From Planctomycetota bacterium (GTDB lineage Bacteria > Planctomycetota > UBA1135): a stretch of 64,000 nt of DNA. Made by a program: the position numbers and the translations under genes. Shown piece by piece: positions 32,675-40,088 of the stretch. The notes under the pieces were generated by a model. The model ran no database searches. It saw only the letters and a list, made by a program, of their open reading frames with translations, and was not told the DNA's origin. How positions within the stretch are numbered: the stretch's first letter is position 1; each line of letters opens with the position of its first letter. Location of the stretch: the NCBI GenBank assembly GCA_004295085.1, contig SHNF01000018.1, forward strand, positions 460,230-524,229, given 5' to 3'.

Positions 32675-33217
32675 GTGCCGGAGCGGAGCCTGTATGCGCG
32701 CGTGCCCCCTGGCCCCGGCATTCCGGGAGTGGTGCACGTGGTGGTGGAGATCCCCAAGGGACGCCGCAACAAGTTCGAGCTGGACAAGGAGACCGGACTG
32801 TTCCGCCTGGATCGCTATCTCTATTCCGCGAGCTTCTACCCCGGCGACTACGGCTTCGTCCCCCAGACCCTGGCCGAGGACGGTGATGCGCTGGACGCGC
32901 TCGTCATGGTGAACGAGCCGACCTTCACCGGCTGCCTGATCGCGGCGCGCGTCATCGGCTTGTTCCGCATGCGCGACAAGGGCGCCAGCGATGCCAAGAT
33001 CCTGGCGGTGCCGCACAGCGACCCGCTGTTCTCCGAGTACCGCGACCTGAGCCGCGTCCCCGCGCACTTCCTGCGCGAGGTGGAGCATTTCTTCGGAACG
33101 TACAAGCAGCTCGAGGGAGTGGTCGTGGAGACGCTGGGCTGGTCCGGGCCGGCGGAAGCGGTGGACGAGGTGGAACGCTCGGTGGCGCGTCATGGCGCCG
33201 CGGCGGCCGGTGCATGA
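32675..33217 (+). CDS. ppa: Family I inorganic pyrophosphatase
   Basis: About 180 residues from GTG 32675, 12 bases after the binding-protein stop; the frame is open upstream inside that gene. Family I pyrophosphatases hydrolyse pyrophosphate to two phosphates with Mg. Seen: EIPKGRRNKFELDKETG (phosphate-binding Lys/Arg), FYPGDYGFVP, the acidic metal motif DGDALDALVM (consensus D-x-D-P/E-x-D, with Ala here for Pro/Glu), and FGTYKQLEG near the end. All three metal aspartates are kept. Its position between the binding protein and ATPase of a sugar transporter, coupled to the latter by ATGA, is unusual for a housekeeping enzyme. Confidence 0.88.
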   Translation: MPERSLYARVPPGPGIPGVVHVVVEIPKGRRNKFELDKETGLFRLDRYLYSASFYPGDYGFVPQTLAEDGDALDALVMVNEPTFTGCLIAARVIGLFRMRDKGASDAKILAVPHSDPLFSEYRDLSRVPAHFLREVEHFFGTYKQLEGVVVETLGWSGPAEAVDEVERSVARHGAAAAGA

Positions 33218-34713
33218 GCGCGCCGCGCCTGGAGATGCACGGGCTGGTCCGGCGCTTCGGCGCCACGGCGGCGCTGCAGGGCGTGGACCTGTCGGTCCAG
33301 GCCGGCGAGGTCCACGCGCTGCTGGGAGAGAACGGCGCCGGGAAGTCCACGCTCATGAAGATCCTGGCCGGCGCCCTGCGCGCCGACGCCGGCAGCATGC
33401 GCCTGGACGGCGCCGCGTACGCGCCGTCCGGTCCGCTGGCGGCGCGCGCCGCCGGCGTCGCCATCGTGTACCAGGAGCTGAACCTGGCTCCGCACCTCAC
33501 GGTGGAGGAGAACCTGGTGCTGGGCGTGGAGCAACACACGCTCGGCGTGATCCGCTCCCGGCGCTGGCGCGCGCGCGTGATCGAGGTCCTGCAGCGACTG
33601 CACCGGCCGGAGATCCGGCCGGAGATCCCGGTGCGCAAGCTGTCGCCGGCGGCGCGCCAGCTCGTGGAGATCGCCCGGGCGCTGCTCGCGGACGCCCGCG
33701 TGCTGATCCTGGACGAGCCGACCAGCAGCCTCGGGCTCGCGGACACGGAGCACCTGTTCCAGCTCGTGCGCGCCCTGGCGGCGCGCGGCGTGTCGGTGAT
33801 CTACATCTCGCACTTCCTGGAGGAGGTGCGCGCGGTCGCGGACCGCTACACCGTGCTGCGCGACGGCCGCAGCGTCGGCGCCGGCGCGCTGGCGCAGACC
33901 GGCACCAGCCGGCTGGTGGAGCAGATGGTCGGGCGCAAGCTGGAGGAGATGTTTCCGCGCGTGGAGCACGCGCCGGGCGCGCCCATCCTGGAGGTGGAGA
34001 GCCTGGCCGGACGCCGCCTGCCCGCGTCCGCGAGCTTCACCCTGCACCGCGGCGAGATCCTCGGCATCGCCGGACTGGTGGGCGCCGGGCGCAGCGAGCT
34101 GCTGCGCGCGCTGTTCGGCCTGGAGCCGGTGCGCCGCGGCGCGGTGCGCATCGGGACCGCGGCGGCGCGCCCGGGCCCCGCCTGGCGCCTGCGCCAGGGA
34201 GTGGGGCTGCTGAGCGAGGACCGCAAGCTCGAGGGCCTGGCCTTGTCGCGCAGCGTGGAGGACAACCTGCTGCTCAGCGACCTGGGCCGCTACGCCCGCC
34301 TGGGCTGGCTGCGGCGGCGGCACATGCGCGCGGCCACCACGGAATGGATGCAACGCCTGGGCGTGAAGGCGCGCTCCCCGGAGCAGCGCGCCGGCGAGCT
34401 GTCCGGCGGCAACCAGCAGAAGCTGGCGCTGGCCCGGCTGCTGCACCACGACGTGGACGTCCTGCTCCTGGACGAGCCAACCCGGGGAGTGGACGTCGCC
34501 AGCAAGGCCCAGATCTACCAGCTCATCGGCGCGCTGGCGGCCCGCGGCAAGGCCGTGCTGATGGTGTCCAGCTACACCCCGGAGCTGCTGGGCGTGTGCG
34601 ACCGCATCGCCGTGATGCACCGCGGGCGCCTGGGTCCGGCGCGGCCCGCGGCCGAATGGTCCGAGGCGGCGATCCTGGAAGCCGCCGCCAGCGGCAAGGG
34701 GATCGCGGCATGA
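33214..34713 (+). CDS. Sugar ABC transporter ATP-binding protein (RbsA/XylG type)
   Basis: 499 residues with two fused nucleotide-binding domains, as in ribose and xylose importers. Domain 1 (about 5-235) has Walker A GENGAGKST, a modified signature (KLSPAARQLVEIARAL) and Walker B VLILDEPTSS. Domain 2 (about 250-495) has the degenerate Walker A GLVGAGRSELLRA and an intact signature LSGGNQQKLALARLL with Walker B VLLLDEPTRGVD. Asymmetry of this kind is normal in the family. The start overlaps the pyrophosphatase stop and the end overlaps the permease start, so all three are translationally coupled. Confidence 0.95.
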   Translation: MSAPRLEMHGLVRRFGATAALQGVDLSVQAGEVHALLGENGAGKSTLMKILAGALRADAGSMRLDGAAYAPSGPLAARAAGVAIVYQELNLAPHLTVEENLVLGVEQHTLGVIRSRRWRARVIEVLQRLHRPEIRPEIPVRKLSPAARQLVEIARALLADARVLILDEPTSSLGLADTEHLFQLVRALAARGVSVIYISHFLEEVRAVADRYTVLRDGRSVGAGALAQTGTSRLVEQMVGRKLEEMFPRVEHAPGAPILEVESLAGRRLPASASFTLHRGEILGIAGLVGAGRSELLRALFGLEPVRRGAVRIGTAAARPGPAWRLRQGVGLLSEDRKLEGLALSRSVEDNLLLSDLGRYARLGWLRRRHMRAATTEWMQRLGVKARSPEQRAGELSGGNQQKLALARLLHHDVDVLLLDEPTRGVDVASKAQIYQLIGALAARGKAVLMVSSYTPELLGVCDRIAVMHRGRLGPARPAAEWSEAAILEAAASGKGIAA

Positions 34714-35657
34714 GGCGGCTCCTGCGCCTGCTGGAGCCGTTCCTCGGGCTGCTGCTGGTGGTGGCGTTCTTCTACGCGATCCCGCCGCATCTCGGCGTCA
34801 GCCTGACCGACCTGCGCACCATGCTGGTGCAGACCGTCATCGTCGGCATCGCTGCCTTCGGCATGACGCTGGTGATCGTGAGCGGCGGGATCGACCTGTC
34901 CGTGGGCTCCGCCATCGCCTTGAGCAGCGTGGCGGCGGCCATGGTCCTGCGCGCCGGGCACTCCGTGTGGCTGGCGCTGCCGGTGGCGCTGGTCACCGGC
35001 GCCGCGTGCGGCCTCTACAACGGCCTCCTCATCACGCTGCTGCGCCTGCCGCCGTTCATCGCCACGCTGGGGACGCTCGGCTTCTATCGCGGGGCGGCCA
35101 AGTGGATCTCCGGCAGCGTTCCCGTGAACGCGCCCACGCACGGGCTGGAGCACTGGGTGCGCCCGGCTCCGGATCCGCCCTGGCTCGTGTTCGCCCCCGG
35201 CGTGTGGCTGATGCTGGGGCTGGCCGTGCTGCTGGCCGGCGTGCTGCGCTACACGATCCTCGGACGCCACGCGCTGGCCATCGGCAGCAACGAGGCCACG
35301 GCGCGCCTGTCCGGGATCCGGGTGCCGCGCACCAAGGTGCTCATCTACGCGCTGGCCGGGCTGCTGACCGGCCTGGCCGGCGTGATGCAATTCGCGCGGC
35401 TGACGCAGGGCGATCCCACGGTGGCCATCGGGCTGGAGCTGGACGTGATCGCCGCCGTGGTGATCGGCGGCGGCTCCCTCAGCGGCGGCCAGGGCTCCAT
35501 GGCCGGCACCCTGGCCGGCGCCTTCCTGATGGCCTACCTGCGCAACCGCTGCACCGCGCTCGGCTGGCCCAACTACGTGCAGGAGATGATCGTGGGACAC
35601 ATCATCATCCTGGCGGTGGCCCTGGACCAGTGGCGGATTCGTCGTCAAGAACGCTGA
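34710..35657 (+). CDS. Sugar ABC transporter permease (RbsC type)
   Basis: 315 residues, polytopic, of the BPD_transp_2 family. Recognisable segments are FGMTLVIVSGGIDLSVGSAIALSSV, LPPFIATLGTLGFYRGAAKWISG, NEATARLSGIRVPRTKVLIYALAGLLTGLAGVM (the coupling region, with EAxxxSGI contacting the ATPase) and DVIAAVVIGGGSLSGGQGSMAGTLAGA. About eight to ten membrane helices are evident. The start overlaps the ATPase stop (ATGA). Only one permease gene is present, so the pore is probably a homodimer, as for ribose importers. Confidence 0.93.
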   Translation: MRRLLRLLEPFLGLLLVVAFFYAIPPHLGVSLTDLRTMLVQTVIVGIAAFGMTLVIVSGGIDLSVGSAIALSSVAAAMVLRAGHSVWLALPVALVTGAACGLYNGLLITLLRLPPFIATLGTLGFYRGAAKWISGSVPVNAPTHGLEHWVRPAPDPPWLVFAPGVWLMLGLAVLLAGVLRYTILGRHALAIGSNEATARLSGIRVPRTKVLIYALAGLLTGLAGVMQFARLTQGDPTVAIGLELDVIAAVVIGGGSLSGGQGSMAGTLAGAFLMAYLRNRCTALGWPNYVQEMIVGHIIILAVALDQWRIRRQER

Positions 35658-35670
35658 CCTCCATGCAAAC

Positions 35671-37692
35671 ATGAGTCCGCAAGGCATGCGCGCCCCCCTG
35701 CTCATGGCCGCCGTATGGCTCCTGCTGCTCGCCGGAGCCTGGTGGGCGGCCCGCAGCTCGGCCGACAACCAGGGCGTCGTGGCGGCGCGCGCGGCGGAGC
35801 GGGCGGAGTTTGCGCAGATCCCGCTCGAAGAGTTCCTGCGCGACCGCGCCAACGTCTTCTCCGGCGCGGTGGTGGACCTGCGCGGCCGGGCGGTGGCCGG
35901 GGCGGAAGTGCAGGTCTTCACCGTGGAAGCCCTGTCCGCCGCCGCGGCGGCCGTGCCGCCCGGCGGCTGGCCGGAGCCGCAGCCGGAGCGCGGCGCGCGC
36001 GCCGATGCCGCGGGCCGGTACGAGCTGCGCCAGTTGAGCTACGGCAGCAAGATGGCGCTGGCGCGCCAGGCCGGGCACGCGGCGGCCGCGCTCACCGAAA
36101 TCTCGTTCGCCGACGGCTACGGCGCCCGCGACGTGGACGCCACGCTGGAGCCGGCCCCGGACTGGACGCTGCGCCTGCTGGAGGCGGACGCTCGCCCGGC
36201 GCGCGGCGAGCGCGTGCGCTTCCTGCCCCGCTGCTTCGGCCTGCCCGCGCTGGAGGCCGGCGCCGACGCGGAAGGGCGCGTGCAGGTCCCGGAAGCCGTG
36301 CGCAGTGCCAGCGGCGCGCCGCGCCTGCTGGTCGGGGATCCACCGCTGCTGGTGGTGCTGCGGCGCGAGCAGCAGGAAGTGACCCTGGCCGCGCGCGCGC
36401 CCTTGTCGCTGGAGCTGGAGAACGCCGAGGACGGTCCCTTGCACCTGGAGTTCCTGCCCGACGGCGCCCGCCGCTGCGGCTGGAGCACGCACGCGGAGAC
36501 CGTGGTCAACGGCCGCGCCGCCGCCGGCGTCCTGTTCCGTGGCGGCTACGAGCTGATCGCGCGCCAGGGCCAGTCCGTCGCGCGCGCGCGCTTCCAGCAC
36601 GACGGCACGCCGCTGCGCCTGCGCCTGGGCGCGCCGGAGTCCCTGTCCGTGGCGGTGGCCTCCGCGGAGGGCGCGCCGCTGGCGGCGCGCGTCTACTGGC
36701 AGAGCGTCCCGTTCGCGCCCGCCGATCCGTTCGCGCTGGATCCCCTCGCCTGGACCGAGGCCGCGGATCCGACCCGCCGCAGCGCCGACGCCGACGCCGC
36801 CGGCGTCGCACGCCTGGACGATCTGCCCGGGGTCGCCGGCTGGCTGCTGGTCGAGGCGCACGGATGCGCGCCCTGGAGCCAGGCCGTGGCCGCGGGCACC
36901 GCGGAGCTCAGCGTCCATCCGGCGCCGGCGCTGGAGGTGTCCATCCGCACCGACCGCGCCTATCTGCCGGTGCAGGTCGAGATCCCTGGCGCCCCGCCCC
37001 TGGCCGGGCGCAGCGACGCCGCCGGCGAGGTGTTCGTGGCCGCCGCGCCGGGACCCTTGATCGCGCGCTGCGGCTTCGCGCTCAAGGGTCGCAGCTACCC
37101 GAAGGGCTACTGGGTGGGCCGGGCCAGCGAGCCCTTGCGCCTGGGCCTGCTCGACGACCGCGGCCGCCCGCGCGGCTGCGTGTACGGCTTCGTCCTGGAT
37201 CACGCCGGCCAGCCGGTGGAGAAGGCCGAGGTTTTCGTGCAGGGGAGCGATGGCCGTCCCGATCGGGCCGAAACCGACGCCCACGGCTTCTACCGCTTCG
37301 TCGGCTTGCACGCCGGCGGCTACGTGGCCTTCGCGCGCCGCCCGCAGCAGCCGGACGAGATGTGGCGCCTGGAAGGCGTGGAGCTCGCCGGCGTCGAAGG
37401 CGAGGACGAAGGCGAGGCGCGCCTGGACCTGCGCCTGTGGCCCGGCGCGCTGGAAGTGCGCTTCGGTGCCGGCACTCCGCGCCCGGCGCAGCTCGAGTTC
37501 CTGGACGCCAGCGGTGAGCGGGTGTGGAGCGCGACTCCGGATGCGCACGGCGTGGCGCGCGTGCGCAACGTGGCTCCCGGACCGTACCGCGTGTACGGGA
37601 TCGCGCAGGCGCAGGCGGATCCGCTGCTGCTCGGTTCTCTGGACGTGCCCGCCGGCAGCGAGCAGCCGGTGGTGCTGGAGGTGGCACAGTGA
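35671..37692 (+). CDS. Membrane-anchored beta-sandwich protein (carboxypeptidase-regulatory-like repeats)
   Basis: 673 residues, 13 bases after the permease stop. One membrane span at residues about 7-27 (APLLMAAVWLLLLAGAWWAA) anchors a large extracytoplasmic part. That part contains several carboxypeptidase-regulatory-like sandwiches, recognisable from VFSGAVVDLRGRAVAGAEVQVF, ADAAGRYELRQL, VYGFVLDHAGQPVEKAEVFV and ETDAHGFYRFVGLHAGGY near residues 505-555. No catalytic motif is visible. Similar domains form the extension of the ECF sigma fusion at 15555. It is coupled by GTGA to the next membrane protein, suggesting a complex with it. Function unknown. Confidence 0.8.
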   Translation: MSPQGMRAPLLMAAVWLLLLAGAWWAARSSADNQGVVAARAAERAEFAQIPLEEFLRDRANVFSGAVVDLRGRAVAGAEVQVFTVEALSAAAAAVPPGGWPEPQPERGARADAAGRYELRQLSYGSKMALARQAGHAAAALTEISFADGYGARDVDATLEPAPDWTLRLLEADARPARGERVRFLPRCFGLPALEAGADAEGRVQVPEAVRSASGAPRLLVGDPPLLVVLRREQQEVTLAARAPLSLELENAEDGPLHLEFLPDGARRCGWSTHAETVVNGRAAAGVLFRGGYELIARQGQSVARARFQHDGTPLRLRLGAPESLSVAVASAEGAPLAARVYWQSVPFAPADPFALDPLAWTEAADPTRRSADADAAGVARLDDLPGVAGWLLVEAHGCAPWSQAVAAGTAELSVHPAPALEVSIRTDRAYLPVQVEIPGAPPLAGRSDAAGEVFVAAAPGPLIARCGFALKGRSYPKGYWVGRASEPLRLGLLDDRGRPRGCVYGFVLDHAGQPVEKAEVFVQGSDGRPDRAETDAHGFYRFVGLHAGGYVAFARRPQQPDEMWRLEGVELAGVEGEDEGEARLDLRLWPGALEVRFGAGTPRPAQLEFLDASGERVWSATPDAHGVARVRNVAPGPYRVYGIAQAQADPLLLGSLDVPAGSEQPVVLEVAQ

Positions 37693-40088
37693 ACGGGCTG
37701 ATCGCGGCCGTGGCCTGGCTCGGCGCCCTGTGCCTGCACGGGCTCGCCGGCCCGCAGGTGGCGGGCGCGCGCTTCGGCGCGGCCGTCCTGGCCCTGGCGG
37801 TCCTGGCCGTGCACGGCTGGAGTCGCAACCTCCAGCAACGCGGGCTGCGCCACCTGGCGGCTGCCGCCTGCGTTCTGGCCGCCGCGGCGCTGCCGGTCAC
37901 CCTGGCGCGCGGCAGCGCCTATGCGGGCGCGGTCGCGCTGCTGTGCGCTCCGGGACTGGCCGGCCTCGGCGCCGGCTTGTTCCTGGCGGCGCTGGGCACC
38001 GCCTTGCTCGGCTGGATCCCGGGCACGGACAGCGGCGGAGCGGCCGTCGCGTCCTGGCTGGGCAACGCCTTCACGCCGGGGCCGGGCGATGCCTTGAGCT
38101 TCGGCCCCTCCGCGGCTGCGCTGCCCGCGGCACTGTGGGTGCTGGCGCTGCTCGCGGTGCTCTGGCCGCGGCGGACCGGCACGGGGCGCCGCTGGGTGCT
38201 GCTCGGCGCGCTGGCCGTTCCCCTGGCCCTGGCGCTGCAGTGGGCCGCGGCCGCAGCCTGGCATGATCACCTGGGCCCGCATGCCGGTCACGGGCATCCC
38301 GCGCACATCTTCGAATCCATGCCGTGGGCGCTGGCGGGCCTGGCCGGCGCTCTGTGGCTGGGATGGGGGCGCGGCGCCGCACCGGGCGCGGCGGCGCCGC
38401 TGCGCCTGCAGCGGCGCGATCTTCGGGCTGCCGGCCTCGGTCTGGGCGCCGGCGCCGTGCTGGCGCTGGCGCTCAGCGGCTGGCGCGGCGAAGGCGCGCC
38501 GGACCGGCGCCTGGCGGTGCTGAACATGGGCGGCCTGGACTGGGACCGTCCGACCTTCCAGGAACTGGGCGCGTTCTCCGGGGGCATGTTCGGCCAGCTG
38601 CCGTTGTACCTGCGCAACGCGGGCTGGGACGTGCAGGCCTTGCCGGAGGAAGAGCTGCCCGGATTCAGCCGGGCACGGGCGCAGGTCCTGGTCCTCATCA
38701 ACTGCCACAAGACCTGGAGCGAGGACGAGCGCCGGCGCCTGGAGGAATTCGTGCGCGACGGCGGCTCGATCCTGGTGCTGGGCGATCACACGGACGTGTT
38801 CGGGCTCATGCGCGGCTGCAACACGCTGCTGGAACCCTGGGGCGTCACGTTCCGTTTCGATTCCGCTTATCACACCGGCCAGGGATGGGCCGACGACGTG
38901 GAGTGGAAGCCCGGAATCCTCGGCCACTGGCAGGATCCGCGCGCGGCCGGCATCGCCATCGGCGCGTCGCTGGAGCTGGCGCCGCCGGCGCGCTCCCTGA
39001 TCCAGGCGCGCTACGCCTTCAGCGACCTGGGCTACCGCGAGAACGTCATGGGCTCGTACCTGGGGGATTACGCCTGGGAGCGCAAGGAGCGCCTGGGCGA
39101 TCTCTCGCTGCTGGCCGGGCTGCGCCTGGGACGCGGGCGCGTGGTCGTCTACGGCGACACCTCCGGCTACCAGAACGGCGGCCTGCCCTGGTTCTTCGCG
39201 CCGCACGTCGAGCCGCTGCTCAGCCAGCTCGCGCGCCGTCCCGCGCTGGCCAGTCCGTACGCGCTGGAGGCCGCCGCCGCCGCACTGGCCTTGCTGGGTG
39301 CGCTGCTGCTGGCCCTACACGGCGGCGGCGCCGCGCAGCGGACCATGGCCGGCGCCGGCGTGGCGCTGGTGCTGGGCGCAGCCGCGTCCCCGCGCTACGA
39401 CGCCGCGGAAACGCTGCGGCGCAGCGATCTCGGCCGCGCGTTGCTGGTGGACCAGTCGCAGTTCCCGGAAGTCGGGCACTACGAAGCCCGCTGGAACACC
39501 CTCGGGCCGCTGGAGACCGGGGCCGCGCGCTCCGGCTTGTTCGCGTACCACCTGCACGACTGGGACGGCGACGTGCTGCGGCGCGCGCGCGCGGTCGCGT
39601 TCGTGGGGCCGCGCGAGGAGTTCTCGCACGGTCAGGTGCGGACGCTGGAGGAGGCGCTGCGCGCGGGCGCCACGGTGCTGGTAGCCGCTTCCGCGCCGGA
39701 CGCCGCCGGCGCCCGGCCCCTGCTGCGCCACTTCGGCGTGGACGTGGAGGCCCACAGCCTGGGGCCGGTGCCCCCGGAGGGCCGCCAGGCCGAGCTGGAG
39801 CCGCGCTTCGTGAACGCATCGCCGCTGCAGTTCGCGCCGGAGACGCGCGCGGAGTCGCTGTACCGCTACGGCGAACCTGTGCTGGCGGCCGCCGTGCCCG
39901 TGGATCGCGGCTGGCTGCTGGTCTTCGGTGACACGCGGTTCTTCAGCAACGACAACATCGAAGGCATGTGGGGCTGGTGGGGGGGAAACCTGCGCTTCCT
40001 CCACGACGTGTTCGTGAGCTACCTGGATGGCGCACCGGAGCAGGTGAAGCCGGTGTTTGGGCCGCCGGTCCGGCCGGAGGGCGAATGA
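37689..40088 (+). CDS. Polytopic membrane protein with GATase-like extracytoplasmic domains, paralog A
   Basis: 799 residues from GTG 37689, overlapping the previous stop. Residues about 1-255 contain seven or eight hydrophobic segments. A soluble domain then begins, RRLAVLNMGGLDWDRPTF, and continues through VLVLINCHKTWSEDERRRLEEFVRDGGSILVLGDHTD. This is the layout of DUF4350/GATase1-like domains, which sense or bind rather than catalyse. Another hydrophobic pair (about 530-565) and a second similar domain (to residue 799) follow. The histidine-rich loop WHDHLGPHAGHGHPAH sits near residue 190-205 between membrane segments and could bind metal. It is a paralog of the next gene. The hydrophobic core recalls an exosortase-like topology without the catalytic Cys; this is a weak pattern match. 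Confidence 0.75.
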   Translation: MNGLIAAVAWLGALCLHGLAGPQVAGARFGAAVLALAVLAVHGWSRNLQQRGLRHLAAAACVLAAAALPVTLARGSAYAGAVALLCAPGLAGLGAGLFLAALGTALLGWIPGTDSGGAAVASWLGNAFTPGPGDALSFGPSAAALPAALWVLALLAVLWPRRTGTGRRWVLLGALAVPLALALQWAAAAAWHDHLGPHAGHGHPAHIFESMPWALAGLAGALWLGWGRGAAPGAAAPLRLQRRDLRAAGLGLGAGAVLALALSGWRGEGAPDRRLAVLNMGGLDWDRPTFQELGAFSGGMFGQLPLYLRNAGWDVQALPEEELPGFSRARAQVLVLINCHKTWSEDERRRLEEFVRDGGSILVLGDHTDVFGLMRGCNTLLEPWGVTFRFDSAYHTGQGWADDVEWKPGILGHWQDPRAAGIAIGASLELAPPARSLIQARYAFSDLGYRENVMGSYLGDYAWERKERLGDLSLLAGLRLGRGRVVVYGDTSGYQNGGLPWFFAPHVEPLLSQLARRPALASPYALEAAAAALALLGALLLALHGGGAAQRTMAGAGVALVLGAAASPRYDAAETLRRSDLGRALLVDQSQFPEVGHYEARWNTLGPLETGAARSGLFAYHLHDWDGDVLRRARAVAFVGPREEFSHGQVRTLEEALRAGATVLVAASAPDAAGARPLLRHFGVDVEAHSLGPVPPEGRQAELEPRFVNASPLQFAPETRAESLYRYGEPVLAAAVPVDRGWLLVFGDTRFFSNDNIEGMWGWWGGNLRFLHDVFVSYLDGAPEQVKPVFGPPVRPEGE

